Shown here: positions 1 to 8,959 of the stretch, piece after piece | Position numbering within the stretch: position 1 is the stretch's first letter | Layout: each line of letters starts with the position of its first letter | Source of the DNA: Bacteroidota bacterium | GTDB taxonomy: Bacteria > Bacteroidota > Bacteroidia > Cytophagales > Cyclobacteriaceae | Assembly (NCBI GenBank): GCA_018267275.1 | Contig: JAFDYV010000003.1 | Coordinates: 124,001-188,000, forward strand | Direction of reading: 5' to 3' | Length of the DNA stretch: 64,000 nt | Translations under genes and position numbers: made by a program | The notes under the pieces: generated by a model | Database searches by the model: none | Seen by the model: only the letters and a program-made list of their open reading frames with translations | What the model was told of the DNA's origin: nothing

Positions 1-560
1 TGATCGGCTCACAAAAAACATTTCAGATGGACACGCTCTCCGTAAATGGAAGACTATCTGTAAATGTTTCGGGGATTGGATTTGACGGCCACATTGCCGG
101 TTTGTTTGGCAAGAATGGAAAGCGCGGCCTTATTGGCTACACCAAGTTGGTATTGAAGGAATTTTTTTCTTACAAAGAATTTGCTGCCGAAGTAACTATT
201 GACGGCCAAGTACAGGCAAGACAAGCCTTTATCATCGCGCTGGCAAACTCCTCACAATTTGGCAACAATGCGCGCGTGGCCCCCCATGCATCGGTTTGTG
301 ATGAGTGGATGGATGTTAGCTTTATCAAAAAAGTACCACTCCTACAAGCTGTGGGTTTCGGACAAAAGATGTTTACAGGAAATTTGAACAAATCTGCTTT
401 TGTAGAAATAGTAAAGGCAAAGAAAATCGATTTGCAATTTCGCGAACCAATGGCTTACCACATTGATGGTGAACCATTCGAGCCAACTGACCAATTTTGT
501 GTGGAGGTGAGACCGGCCACACTAAAAATGCTTTTGCCTCCCGAATCCAGCACCGTCTAA
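1..560 (+). CDS. Diacylglycerol kinase family lipid kinase (YegS/BmrU type), C-terminal part
   Basis: The frame is open from base 3 of the window, so the gene starts upstream and only about 186 C-terminal residues are visible. The segment GIGFDGHIA followed by a KRG and FFSYK stretch, and the later HIDGEPF, match the C-terminal beta-sandwich domain of YegS/BmrU-type lipid kinases, which phosphorylate diacylglycerol or a related lipid at the membrane. The ATP-binding half lies outside the window. The next gene converges on it from the minus strand 130 bases downstream. The family assignment is good; the exact lipid substrate cannot be told. Confidence 0.85.
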   Translation, partial: IGSQKTFQMDTLSVNGRLSVNVSGIGFDGHIAGLFGKNGKRGLIGYTKLVLKEFFSYKEFAAEVTIDGQVQARQAFIIALANSSQFGNNARVAPHASVCDEWMDVSFIKKVPLLQAVGFGQKMFTGNLNKSAFVEIVKAKKIDLQFREPMAYHIDGEPFEPTDQFCVEVRPATLKMLLPPESSTV

Positions 561-690
561 CGCGATTTTTCTGCACTGATATTTTATCATCATGCCGTCC
601 CAGGTAATCGATTCGCTATCATCAAATATTTTGACCGTTGGCTTAAGTTGGTCAGAGAGGACTACAAAGGGATAAGATTTTCTTTTTGAA

Positions 691-1587
691 TTACTTCTGC
701 TCAACCGGATGGCCGCCAAACTCTTTTCGTAAGGCTGCCACCACCTTACCCGAGAAAGTGTCTTCTTGCTGAGAGCGATAGCGCATGAGCAAGGCCATGG
801 TGATGACAGGTGTTGGCACACCCATGTCCAGCGCTGTTTCCACCGTCCACTTGCCCTCACCACTGCTGTGCATTACTCCTTTGATCGACTCCAAGTTACG
901 GTCTTTCTCTAATGCGTGTTGAGTAAGTTCCATCAACCAGCCACGCACCACACTGCCATGGTTCCAAACCTTGCTTACACTCGCTAAATTGATTTCCGAA
1001 TCAAACTTTTGCAGCACCTCTAACCCCTCCGCAATTGATTGCATCATACCATATTCAATGCCGTTGTGCACCATTTTTGTGAAATGACCGCTTCCCGATT
1101 TTCCGCAATACAGGTAGCCATCGTTAACGGAGATGGACTCGAAGATTTTTTCGCAGTAATCAAACGCCTCGCGCTTGCCTCCAATCATAGTACATACCCC
1201 GCGCAGTGCTCCCTCTGGTCCTCCACTGGTGCCGCAATCGAGCAAGTGCACCCCTATCTTTTCAAGATCCCGTGCACGGGTTTGTGTGTCTTTGTAGTGA
1301 GAGTTGCCGCCATCAATGACAATATCATTTGGATTGAGGTATTGTTTCAAGTTGTTGAGTATCACATCTACCACATTACCTGCAGGCACCATTATCCAAA
1401 TCACTTTCCGACCGTTGAGGGCCAGTGCCATATCGCTCAGTTGGCCAAAAGTGACCACTCCTTCCTTGGCGATTTTGTCTGCGGCTGATTTGTTTACATC
1501 AAATGCAACCACTTGCAAACCTTTGCTTTTGAAGTTGAGGGCCAAGTTGTAACCCATTTTACCTAACCCTACTAAACCAATTTGCAT
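691..1587 (-). CDS. gnd: 6-phosphogluconate dehydrogenase, short (GndA/YqeC-like) type
   Basis: This enzyme oxidatively decarboxylates 6-phosphogluconate to ribulose 5-phosphate. The protein starts MQIGLVGLGKMG, a Rossmann dinucleotide-binding motif, and carries the DGGNSHYKD and GTSGGPEGA substrate-binding segments and the KMVHNGIEYG helix. At about 298 residues it belongs to the short class, which lacks the long C-terminal extension of the 470-residue NADP enzyme and is often NAD-preferring. I chose the ATG at 1587 because the longer frame begins with a TTG seven codons earlier and the dinucleotide motif should sit at the N-terminus. It is the last gene of a gluconate operon, 51 bases after the permease. 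Confidence 0.93.
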   Translation of the reverse strand: MQIGLVGLGKMGYNLALNFKSKGLQVVAFDVNKSAADKIAKEGVVTFGQLSDMALALNGRKVIWIMVPAGNVVDVILNNLKQYLNPNDIVIDGGNSHYKDTQTRARDLEKIGVHLLDCGTSGGPEGALRGVCTMIGGKREAFDYCEKIFESISVNDGYLYCGKSGSGHFTKMVHNGIEYGMMQSIAEGLEVLQKFDSEINLASVSKVWNHGSVVRGWLMELTQHALEKDRNLESIKGVMHSSGEGKWTVETALDMGVPTPVITMALLMRYRSQQEDTFSGKVVAALRKEFGGHPVEQK

Positions 1588-1638
1588 GTTTCTATTTTTT
1601 TGTGGCAACGGACGTCTTGACCGCCCGACCGCCTGTGA

Positions 1639-2934
1639 TTAAATAACTTTTTGTAGCAACAATACCCCAGCCAAACCCACCACCGAAACAATACTTTCCA
1701 TCAACGTCCATGACAGAAAGGTTTGTTTGAGCGACAAATTAAAATATTCTTTAAACATCCAGAAGCCCGTGTCATTAACATGGGAAAAAAATAGACTGCC
1801 AGCGCCCACTGCCAACACCATTAATTCAGGTGCTGCTCCACTGGTTGCTACCAGCGGTAGCACAATGCCCGATGCGGTGAGCGCAGCAACCGTGGCCGAC
1901 CCAAGTGACACACGCAATAACGCGGTAATGCCCCAAGCCAAAACCAAAGGCGAAAAAGTGATCTCGGCAGTTACTTGCTTAATGTACTCGCCCACGCCAC
2001 TGTCAATCAGCACTTGCTTAAACCCACCGCCAGCCGCAATTACCAACAAAATCAAAGCAATATCTTTGATTGATAAGTATACCTGACGGCTGATAGTCAA
2101 AAGAGTCATCCCTTGGCGTACTCCAAAAAAGTAAACAGCCAACAACAATGCCAGCGCCAGCGCAACCGTGGGCGTACCCAATGCAGTAACCACAACCGGA
2201 ACCGATGGAAGAAGGTAAGTCGCTACACCACTTACTGCGATGAGGCCTACTGGAAACAAGGCGATGATAAAACTAAGCGCAACAGGCGGCATCACCGTTT
2301 GTCCTTTTGCAGCATCGCGTTTTGGAACTATTACTTTCAAATGCGAAAGTGATTTTGAGAAAATCGGGCCAGCCAAGACAACCGTTGGCACGGTAACTAT
2401 CAACCCATACAAAAGTGTCTTAGTCAGGTCGGCATGAAAAATGGCAGCGATGGCTGTGGGCCCGGGATGAGGCGGCAAGAATCCGTGTGTCACTGATAGG
2501 GAAGCGGCCATAGGAATGCCCACCCTTAAAATCGGCACGCCTGCTGACGAAGCGATTGAAAACACGAGCGGAATGAGGATCACAAAACCGGCATTGTAAA
2601 ACAGTGGTATTCCAACTACCAAACCTGTAAGCATCACCGCCCAATGCAAGTTCTGCCTCCCAAACCAGCCAATGAGCGTGTGTGTAATTTGCTGGGCGGC
2701 TCCGCTCACCTCAATCATTTTGCCCAACATGGCGCCCAAACAAAGTATCACCGCAATGCTCTTCAGTGTATCTACAATACCATTGCCAATCGATTGCAGT
2801 GTATGCAAAGGAGTAAGGCCCTGCAGCAGGCCTACTGCCACCGCAGCAATAAGTAATGCATAAATAGGTCTTACTTTAAGGAGTATCAATCCCAATAACA
2901 CCAACACACCAACAGCAACGATTAGTAAAGGCAT
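1639..2934 (-). CDS. gntP: Gluconate:H+ symporter, GntP family
   Basis: This inner-membrane permease of 431 residues is hydrophobic throughout, with about 12 to 14 membrane segments. The GIPLFYNAGFVILIPLVF helix and the THGFLPPHPGP signature are diagnostic of the GntP family, which imports gluconate and related sugar acids with protons. Length is normal (family about 440). It lies between a gluconokinase and 6-phosphogluconate dehydrogenase on the same strand with gaps of 40 and 51 bases, so the three genes make an import, phosphorylation and oxidation unit. Substrate is inferred from the family and the flanking genes. Confidence 0.94.
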   Translation of the reverse strand: MPLLIVAVGVLVLLGLILLKVRPIYALLIAAVAVGLLQGLTPLHTLQSIGNGIVDTLKSIAVILCLGAMLGKMIEVSGAAQQITHTLIGWFGRQNLHWAVMLTGLVVGIPLFYNAGFVILIPLVFSIASSAGVPILRVGIPMAASLSVTHGFLPPHPGPTAIAAIFHADLTKTLLYGLIVTVPTVVLAGPIFSKSLSHLKVIVPKRDAAKGQTVMPPVALSFIIALFPVGLIAVSGVATYLLPSVPVVVTALGTPTVALALALLLAVYFFGVRQGMTLLTISRQVYLSIKDIALILLVIAAGGGFKQVLIDSGVGEYIKQVTAEITFSPLVLAWGITALLRVSLGSATVAALTASGIVLPLVATSGAAPELMVLAVGAGSLFFSHVNDTGFWMFKEYFNLSLKQTFLSWTLMESIVSVVGLAGVLLLQKVI

Positions 2935-2974
2935 ACAAGTAGTTTCATTTCGTGACGCAGACTGATGGTTCGAA

Positions 2975-4453
2975 TTAAGATGAAAGGTTATTCAATGATG
3001 GATACAACTGTTTATACTTGGAAAACAGAGGGTCATAAAGATGGGCCAAGTCTTTTTGTGGCTCCACACGATGCATAACGGGTGGGGTCGCACTCCATGT
3101 CCAACCCAAACTACGAAAGCCAATTTTTGCCGCGCCAATGGCAGATGCATCGGGTTGTTCGCGCCAATGCAGTTCTTGTTGCAGGACGTTGCATAACATT
3201 TGCACCCACTCCGCAGAACGGGTGATTCCGCCACTTAACAAAATTCGGTCGATAGGTTTGCCATTTTGCGCGATGGTTTCTAGAATATCTTTAAGCGCAA
3301 AACAAATTCCTTCCAACAATGCACGTTGAAAATGAAGCCTGCTGTGCGCGACTGAAATGCCGATGAATGCACCACGCGCCTCCGCATTATATATTGGTGC
3401 ACGCTCGCCCAACACATAGGGTAACATCATTAGGCCTTCGCTGCCCGCAGCAACTGTGGTCGCTTCTGCAACAAATGCAGATAGGTCAGCAGCCGCGTTG
3501 GTGTGAAGCTTTTGAAACCAATTGATAAGCGAAGTACCATTGTTGGTCGCTCCGCCAAATACAAAAGTCTCATCATCTAAAATAAAGTTAAACAATTGGG
3601 CTTTCTCTGGCACCACTTGGAAGCGCGATGCCATGCGTACCGCACCACTGGTGCCAACGGTGATCGCCACATCGCCTTCGCGCATCGCACCGCTGCCCAA
3701 CTGCGCGCAGCAGCCATCGCTCGCACCGAGTACCAACTTTGCTTGGGGCAATCGCAACGCATCTAAAGCAGCCTTCGTCAAGGCCACTGTTTTATATACT
3801 GATTCCGGCTGCGACAAGCGACCGGGGTCCAACTCCATAAAGTCGAGTGCTCGGGCACTCCACACTCGATTTTGAATATCAAAACAGCCGGTAGCAGAAG
3901 CAACCGAATGGTCGACCAGAAAAAGACCCGTCAGCCTAAAAACCACAAACTCTTTAATGGAAATGAACTTAGATGCGCTCGCAAAAATGGTTGGGTTACG
4001 CTCGCGCCACCACATTATTTTACACAGTGGCGACATTGGGTGCACCGGTGTGCCTGTTGCTCTCGCCAGCAGCAGCGCGTGTGGGGTCAACGATTTTGCC
4101 TGCTCAATGGCTCGTGTGTCTGCCCAGATCAACAACGGTGTGAGTGGGTTGCCCGCCTCATCTACCGCCATCACGCTGTGCATGGCAGCACTAAAAACTA
4201 ATCCTTCCAATTGCAATCCTGATAAAGACGCATTGATGGAACGTATCAGGTCAGCCACTTCCTCAAAAATTTGTTCAGGATTTTGCTCTGCTTCGCCACC
4301 ACTACCAAAATGGGTTGGATAAAAACGTTGGTCAGACGCCAGCACATTGCCCGCAGCATCTACGGCAAGTGCCTTTGTGCTGGTAGTGCCAATATCAATG
4401 GCAATCAGATAAGCCAAAACGATGCTGCTTTTAGGTGACCAAATTAACGACAT
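2975..4453 (-). CDS. gntK: Gluconokinase, FGGY carbohydrate kinase family
   Basis: This kinase phosphorylates gluconate to 6-phosphogluconate using ATP. The N-terminal phosphate-binding motif AIDIGTTSTKAL begins near residue 17, the middle carries GASDGCCAQLGSGA, and the C-terminal lobe has LLSGGITRSAEWVQM. At about 490 residues it is full length. The start is uncertain: the ATG at 4453 gives an unusual 16-residue extension (MSLIWSPKSS...) before the DIGTT motif, and an internal TTG near 4417 would give a more typical N-terminus. It is the first gene of the gntK-gntP-gnd unit. Xylulokinase is the main alternative within the family, but the neighbours favour gluconate. Confidence 0.9.
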   Translation of the reverse strand: MSLIWSPKSSIVLAYLIAIDIGTTSTKALAVDAAGNVLASDQRFYPTHFGSGGEAEQNPEQIFEEVADLIRSINASLSGLQLEGLVFSAAMHSVMAVDEAGNPLTPLLIWADTRAIEQAKSLTPHALLLARATGTPVHPMSPLCKIMWWRERNPTIFASASKFISIKEFVVFRLTGLFLVDHSVASATGCFDIQNRVWSARALDFMELDPGRLSQPESVYKTVALTKAALDALRLPQAKLVLGASDGCCAQLGSGAMREGDVAITVGTSGAVRMASRFQVVPEKAQLFNFILDDETFVFGGATNNGTSLINWFQKLHTNAAADLSAFVAEATTVAAGSEGLMMLPYVLGERAPIYNAEARGAFIGISVAHSRLHFQRALLEGICFALKDILETIAQNGKPIDRILLSGGITRSAEWVQMLCNVLQQELHWREQPDASAIGAAKIGFRSLGWTWSATPPVMHRVEPQKDLAHLYDPLFSKYKQLYPSLNNLSS

Positions 4454-4504
4454 ACTTCAGCCATTCTCAACCATCGGCCAATCTTTTTCGTACCTTGCAA
4501 GGCG

Positions 4505-6154
4505 ATGAAGATGAAGAAAAGGTATTGGTTTTTATCGATTGCCGTTGGCTTAGCGATTGTTGCTTTCACCCCTCCGGCCGACCGTTACTTCGAGATTGCC
4601 AGAAACATGGAAATTTTCGCTTCCCTGTTCAAAGTAACTAATGATTTATATGTAGATGAGGTGAGCCCCACCAAAATGATGCACGATGGCGTGGACGCCA
4701 TGCTGAACTCCTTGGATCCTTACACCAACTATTTTTCAGAAGACCAAGTTGAAGACTTTCGCATCATTAACACTGGCGAATATGGCGGCATTGGCGCACT
4801 GACGAGAACCTTCAATAAACGTACGGTGGTCTCGATGGTGTATGATAGCTACCCAGCTTACAAAAATGGTTTACGCATTGGCGATGAGGTAATCAAAATC
4901 AATGATGTAGACCTTGCAAAACTGACGGTTGAAGAAGCTGGCCAATTAATGAAAGGTCAGGCCAACACAATGGTGAAGCTAACTGTGAAGCGCTTCGGCC
5001 ACGACAAGCTGATTGAGTTGGAATTCAAACGCGAGAAAATAAAAATCAGCAATGTGCCGTACTCGGGCATGCTCGGCACCGATATTGGGTTTATTCAGTT
5101 GACAGAGTTTACCACAGATGCCGGTAAAGAAGTGAAGAACGCGCTGGCCTCCTTAAAGGAAAAAGGTGCGAAGCACGTAATCTTGGATTTGCGCGGCAAT
5201 GGTGGCGGCCTTTTAAACGAAGCGGTAAACATTTGCAATCTTTTTATCCCAAAAGGAAAAAAGGTTGTAGATACGAAAGGAAAAATTGAAGAGTTCAATC
5301 AAACCTATGAGACCAAGCAGGCTCCGTTCGATGTGGATATTCCTGTAGTGGTGCTCATCAACCGTAGCAGTGCTTCAGCATCGGAGATTGTGGCTGGTAC
5401 GTTGCAAGATTACGATCGGGCCGTGATTGTAGGCGAAAAATCTTTTGGTAAGGGATTGGTGCAATTATCGAAGCCGCTTCCCTACAATGCAATGGTTAAA
5501 TACACCACGGCTAAGTATTATACGGCATCAGGCCGTTGCATTCAGGTGCTGGATTACACCCACCGCAGGGCAGATGGCAGTGCAGGGCCAGTACCTGATT
5601 CGTTGAAGCAAGCATTCAAAACCAAAAATGGCCGCACAGTTTTTGACGGTGGCGGCATTGATCCTGATGTAAAAGTGGATGCACGCGAAATGGCATCAAT
5701 CACCAGTGCATTGTTGGCAAATGGCTTTGTATTTGATTTCGCTACACAATACGCGCATGAACACAAAACCATTGCAGAACCCAGGCTCTTTTCCCTTTCA
5801 GATGCTGAGTATGCAGAATTTGTGGCATGGATGAAAGGAAAAAAACTTAGTTACGCTTCTGAACTCGATACGCAACTGCAAGAGTTGGAAGAGATGGCAA
5901 AAAAAGAAAAATACCTCAACGACTTAAAACCAACATTGGAGCAACTGCGCCAGCGCGTACGCGAAAGCAGAAAGCAAGATATGTTGCTTTTTAAAGATCA
6001 AATCAAAAAGTTACTCGAAGAAGAAATTGCCTCGCGATACTACCTCGAGCGTGGCGTGGTTGAAGTCGGTTTCAAGTACGATGACGAAGTAAAAAAAGCC
6101 ATTGAGGTTTTGCATAATCCCGCCTTATACCAAAAGACCCTCAACATCAAGTGA
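4505..6154 (+). CDS. C-terminal processing peptidase (CtpA/Prc-like), S41 family
   Basis: A periplasmic, membrane-anchored serine protease. Residues 6 to 22 form a signal/anchor helix, a PDZ domain spans roughly 85 to 165, and the S41 domain follows with DLRGNGGGLL. In INRSSASASEIVAG and GEKSFGKGLVQ I place the catalytic dyad at Ser291 and Lys316, a spacing of 25 as in other tail-specific proteases. The last 200 residues are a charged C-terminal extension. The family cleaves C-terminal tails of envelope proteins. The start at 4505 has a second Met two codons later. The stop overlaps the start of the next gene, suggesting translational coupling. Confidence 0.93.
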   Translation: MKMKKRYWFLSIAVGLAIVAFTPPADRYFEIARNMEIFASLFKVTNDLYVDEVSPTKMMHDGVDAMLNSLDPYTNYFSEDQVEDFRIINTGEYGGIGALTRTFNKRTVVSMVYDSYPAYKNGLRIGDEVIKINDVDLAKLTVEEAGQLMKGQANTMVKLTVKRFGHDKLIELEFKREKIKISNVPYSGMLGTDIGFIQLTEFTTDAGKEVKNALASLKEKGAKHVILDLRGNGGGLLNEAVNICNLFIPKGKKVVDTKGKIEEFNQTYETKQAPFDVDIPVVVLINRSSASASEIVAGTLQDYDRAVIVGEKSFGKGLVQLSKPLPYNAMVKYTTAKYYTASGRCIQVLDYTHRRADGSAGPVPDSLKQAFKTKNGRTVFDGGGIDPDVKVDAREMASITSALLANGFVFDFATQYAHEHKTIAEPRLFSLSDAEYAEFVAWMKGKKLSYASELDTQLQELEEMAKKEKYLNDLKPTLEQLRQRVRESRKQDMLLFKDQIKKLLEEEIASRYYLERGVVEVGFKYDDEVKKAIEVLHNPALYQKTLNIK

Positions 6155-7044
6155 TACTGCGGAGGCTACCCAAGCGTTATGCAAAATGGTTGATTTCGTT
6201 TTGTGTATTCGCATTGTTGCTGGTACTAATGGACTCTTGCTTGCAATTTAGAATGAGCAAGCGCGAAGTGCGTAAGTTTTTTGCCGACAAAAAATACAAA
6301 GGCACGCTGCACACGTACGTTGCGCACGAACAGAAAATCAACTACCTGCAGGTTGGCGAAACGCATTTGCCACTTATTGTTTTCTTTCATGGGTCGCCTG
6401 GCTCATTGAGTGCGTTTATTGACTTTATGGCTGACACGTTGCTACTGAACAGAGCACAACTGATCTCGGTAGACCGACCCGGTTTTGGTCAGTCAAATTT
6501 CGGCTACGCCTCAAAATCAGTACAGCAGCAGGCAGCCGCCATGGCGCCTATTCTGGCACAACACAAACAAAATCGCCCGATTATCTTAGTTGGACATTCT
6601 TTGGGCGGCCCTGTTATTGCGCGCATGGCCATGGACTATCCTGACTTGGTGGACGGGCTGGTGATAGTGGCTGGCTCGATTGATCCGGACCTGGAGCCAA
6701 ATGAATGGTTTCGTGCCCCGCTCGCCACACCGTTTATCAAGTGGATGTTGCCCCGATCTATTCGCGCGAGCAACGAGGAGATTTACCACCTCAAACCAGA
6801 GTTGCAAGCCATGCTACCGTTGTGGAAAAATGTTCGTGCAAAAACTATTTTTATACAAGGAAAGAAAGATGTACTGGTAGACCCCGGCAACGCAGCCTTC
6901 GCAAAAAAAATGATGACCCAAGCGGATGTTACACTGGTGGAGGTAGAAGGAATGAATCACTTTGTGCCGTGGACCAACCCGGAGCTGATACGGAGTGCCC
7001 TTGTACAAATGCTAGATGATTTGCAAATGCAGAATGGAAACTAA
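6151..7044 (+). CDS. Alpha/beta hydrolase, membrane-anchored
   Basis: A 297-residue alpha/beta-hydrolase fold protein. An N-terminal hydrophobic segment (residues 13 to 27) ends in LMDSC, which could be a weak lipobox or a simple membrane anchor. HGSPGS forms the oxyanion region, the nucleophile elbow is GHSLGG with Ser150, the acid is probably the Asp in GKKDVLVDP, and the catalytic His lies in MNHFVPW. The substrate is unknown. It starts with GTG inside the stop codon of the upstream protease (GTGA overlap), so the two are likely co-translated. Its stop overlaps the end of the convergent M50 gene. Confidence 0.88.
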   Translation: MILRRLPKRYAKWLISFCVFALLLVLMDSCLQFRMSKREVRKFFADKKYKGTLHTYVAHEQKINYLQVGETHLPLIVFFHGSPGSLSAFIDFMADTLLLNRAQLISVDRPGFGQSNFGYASKSVQQQAAAMAPILAQHKQNRPIILVGHSLGGPVIARMAMDYPDLVDGLVIVAGSIDPDLEPNEWFRAPLATPFIKWMLPRSIRASNEEIYHLKPELQAMLPLWKNVRAKTIFIQGKKDVLVDPGNAAFAKKMMTQADVTLVEVEGMNHFVPWTNPELIRSALVQMLDDLQMQNGN

Positions 7045-8210
7045 GGTGTTGGTTTTAGAACTTGTGTTACATTGATGGGGTTAGGCGTAAAGCACAAAAT
7101 AAAAATTACGATAGCCAACCAACCCAAGATGACCCTACCCCGACTCAATGGCTCCTCAATTTCGCAAGGTGGGTGTTGCACACCTACAAACGTGCCAAGT
7201 ATGAAAACGAATAGCAACCAACCGGAATATCCCTGCAGGGTTGGCACCCAATAAGTTAACCCATATTGCAAAGTGAATATCGCCAACGCAATCAAAAACG
7301 AATCGCGTGGCGGCAATTTCAAACCACGGAGGCAGAAAAATAAAAAAGCAATAAAAAACGGTATATAGAGCAACAAATCATTGGTAGGCATGTATGGGTT
7401 AACAAAACCTAAGCCGGCATAGAACAAAAACAAAATGAAGAAACCTGCTGCAATGATTCGATGTGTTTTAAATCCGACAAGGCCATAGAGCACATGGCCG
7501 CCATCTAATTGACCGATTGGTAATAAATTCAAACAGGTAAACACCAACGAGAGGTACCCGGCAAACAAGAAGGGATAATGCATAATCTCATGCATGTTTG
7601 GAATGCGTGCCGGGTCTCCAACAAAACTTTCAAAAAACATGAGCATCAGGTTACGCCCAATCGTAATGTCTAATACGCCATTGGGCATGTTATCGGGTTG
7701 GTACACATACTTTGCATAGTCCATTCCATACTGCTTGTACTCGGGATGAAACTGAAAAACGTAGTCAGCAGGTGGAAGGTGAGTGTAGCCGTACCAAAGA
7801 AATCCTACCGCCACAACAAATCCCGCCAACGGTCCGGCAATACCAATGTCAAAATTTTCCTTGGTGGAGCGCACAGGACTTTTCAACCGAATCAAAGCGC
7901 CCATGGTACCCAACATAAAACCGGGAGGCAACGGAATGTAGTACGGCAAGGTTACTTTAACGCGGTAGTATAGTGCAACAAAATAATGCCCAAACTCATG
8001 TGCCGTTAGTATCGACAAAAAGCAAATTGAATATGGAAGCCCCGCAGCGAAGTCGGCCCACGTATAGCCCCAATTCACAAATACCCCTTCGGTGGTCACC
8101 GCGATAATTGGTTTTCCAAAAGTGAATTCCGCCCCGGCAAGGGTGGTGGTTACAAACGTAACAGCAAATAAAGAAAAGTGGAGCAGGTATTGTTTTATCT
8201 GAGAACTCAT
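7041..8210 (-). CDS. M50 family membrane metalloprotease (site-2 protease type)
   Basis: A polytopic intramembrane zinc protease of 389 residues. The zinc-binding motif is HEFGH (His71, Glu72, His75) and the second ligand motif NLLPIGQLDGGHV places Asp236 in the LDG element; GIAGPLAG lies between them. There is no PDZ domain, which sets it apart from RseP/RasP and makes it like the EcsC/YwhC-type or plant EGY proteases. The substrate is unknown. The gene overlaps the upstream HAD gene by 4 bases (ATGA), so they form a two-gene unit, and it converges on the alpha/beta hydrolase with a 4-base overlap. Confidence 0.9.
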   Translation of the reverse strand: MSSQIKQYLLHFSLFAVTFVTTTLAGAEFTFGKPIIAVTTEGVFVNWGYTWADFAAGLPYSICFLSILTAHEFGHYFVALYYRVKVTLPYYIPLPPGFMLGTMGALIRLKSPVRSTKENFDIGIAGPLAGFVVAVGFLWYGYTHLPPADYVFQFHPEYKQYGMDYAKYVYQPDNMPNGVLDITIGRNLMLMFFESFVGDPARIPNMHEIMHYPFLFAGYLSLVFTCLNLLPIGQLDGGHVLYGLVGFKTHRIIAAGFFILFLFYAGLGFVNPYMPTNDLLLYIPFFIAFLFFCLRGLKLPPRDSFLIALAIFTLQYGLTYWVPTLQGYSGWLLFVFILGTFVGVQHPPCEIEEPLSRGRVILGWLAIVIFILCFTPNPINVTQVLKPTP

Positions 8211-8872
8211 TGAAATATCGAATAAAGTTGTTCGGGTGAAGTAAGATGAACAGTAGCGATACCCAGTTGACGGGCAGCTTCTACATTTTGCTTATTATCA
8301 TCAATAAACAGTGTTTCATGGGGCTTTAGTTTTTGTTGCGTAAGCACAAATTCAAAAATCTCGCCATCGGGTTTGCGCATACCGATTTGGTGCGAATAGT
8401 AAGCCCGCTCAAATAATCCGTCAAAATTATTGATGCCGGTATACCAAATGGTTTTGGTGAAGGCATGCCAATGAATGACATTGGTGTTACTCAATAGAAA
8501 AGTGCGATGTGTATTCTTTAATTGATCCAGCAGTGTTGCCTTTGCAGGGGGAAAATCCAGTAGCATCGCATTCCATGCATCATCCAAGGCGTGGTCGGGT
8601 GCAGCGGTTTGCAAGTAGTCACGTAATTGATGGCGAAAGACTTCGGCCGAAATCAATCCTTTTTCAAAATCAAGAAACAGTTGCAAACTTCCAGCATCGC
8701 GTTGAATCTCCGAAACGGGTCTGCCGCTGATTTCAGCAAAAGCGAGATAGGTTCTTTCTACTGCTAGATTCAAAAGCACCCCGCCTAAATCAAAAATCAC
8801 ATTCTGAATACCTTGCACGCCCACCTTTGAATTTTGCTCGCCAAAGATAGGCGAAAGAAATAGTATCGACAC
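8207..8872 (-). CDS. HAD superfamily hydrolase, subfamily IA (YihX-like)
   Basis: A soluble haloacid-dehalogenase-fold phosphatase. Motif I is FDLGGVLLNL, in which a Gly replaces the usual second Asp; this variant is typical of the YihX group and related HADs. Motif II is LLSNTN, the motif III Lys lies in GMRKPDGEIF, and motif IV is FIDDNKQNV. The annotated start at 8872 gives a 26-residue lead before motif I. A GTG at VGVQGIQN would give a more usual N-terminus, so the start is uncertain. The substrate is likely a sugar phosphate such as glucose 1-phosphate, which is inference from the subfamily only. Confidence 0.87.
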   Translation of the reverse strand: MSILFLSPIFGEQNSKVGVQGIQNVIFDLGGVLLNLAVERTYLAFAEISGRPVSEIQRDAGSLQLFLDFEKGLISAEVFRHQLRDYLQTAAPDHALDDAWNAMLLDFPPAKATLLDQLKNTHRTFLLSNTNVIHWHAFTKTIWYTGINNFDGLFERAYYSHQIGMRKPDGEIFEFVLTQQKLKPHETLFIDDNKQNVEAARQLGIATVHLTSPEQLYSIFQ

Positions 8873-8959
8873 ACCATTATTTTCGCCACAAAATTCATTG
8901 AACGGTAATTTTACGTTACAGATTTTCTCATATCTTTACCATGCACCTAAGCCGTATTT

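Noticed and set aside
522..863. 113-residue minus-strand frame between the lipid kinase and gnd
   Set aside because: It overlaps the C-terminal coding part of gnd in another frame and the end of the lipid kinase; the product is basic and Trp/Arg-rich as in shadow frames.
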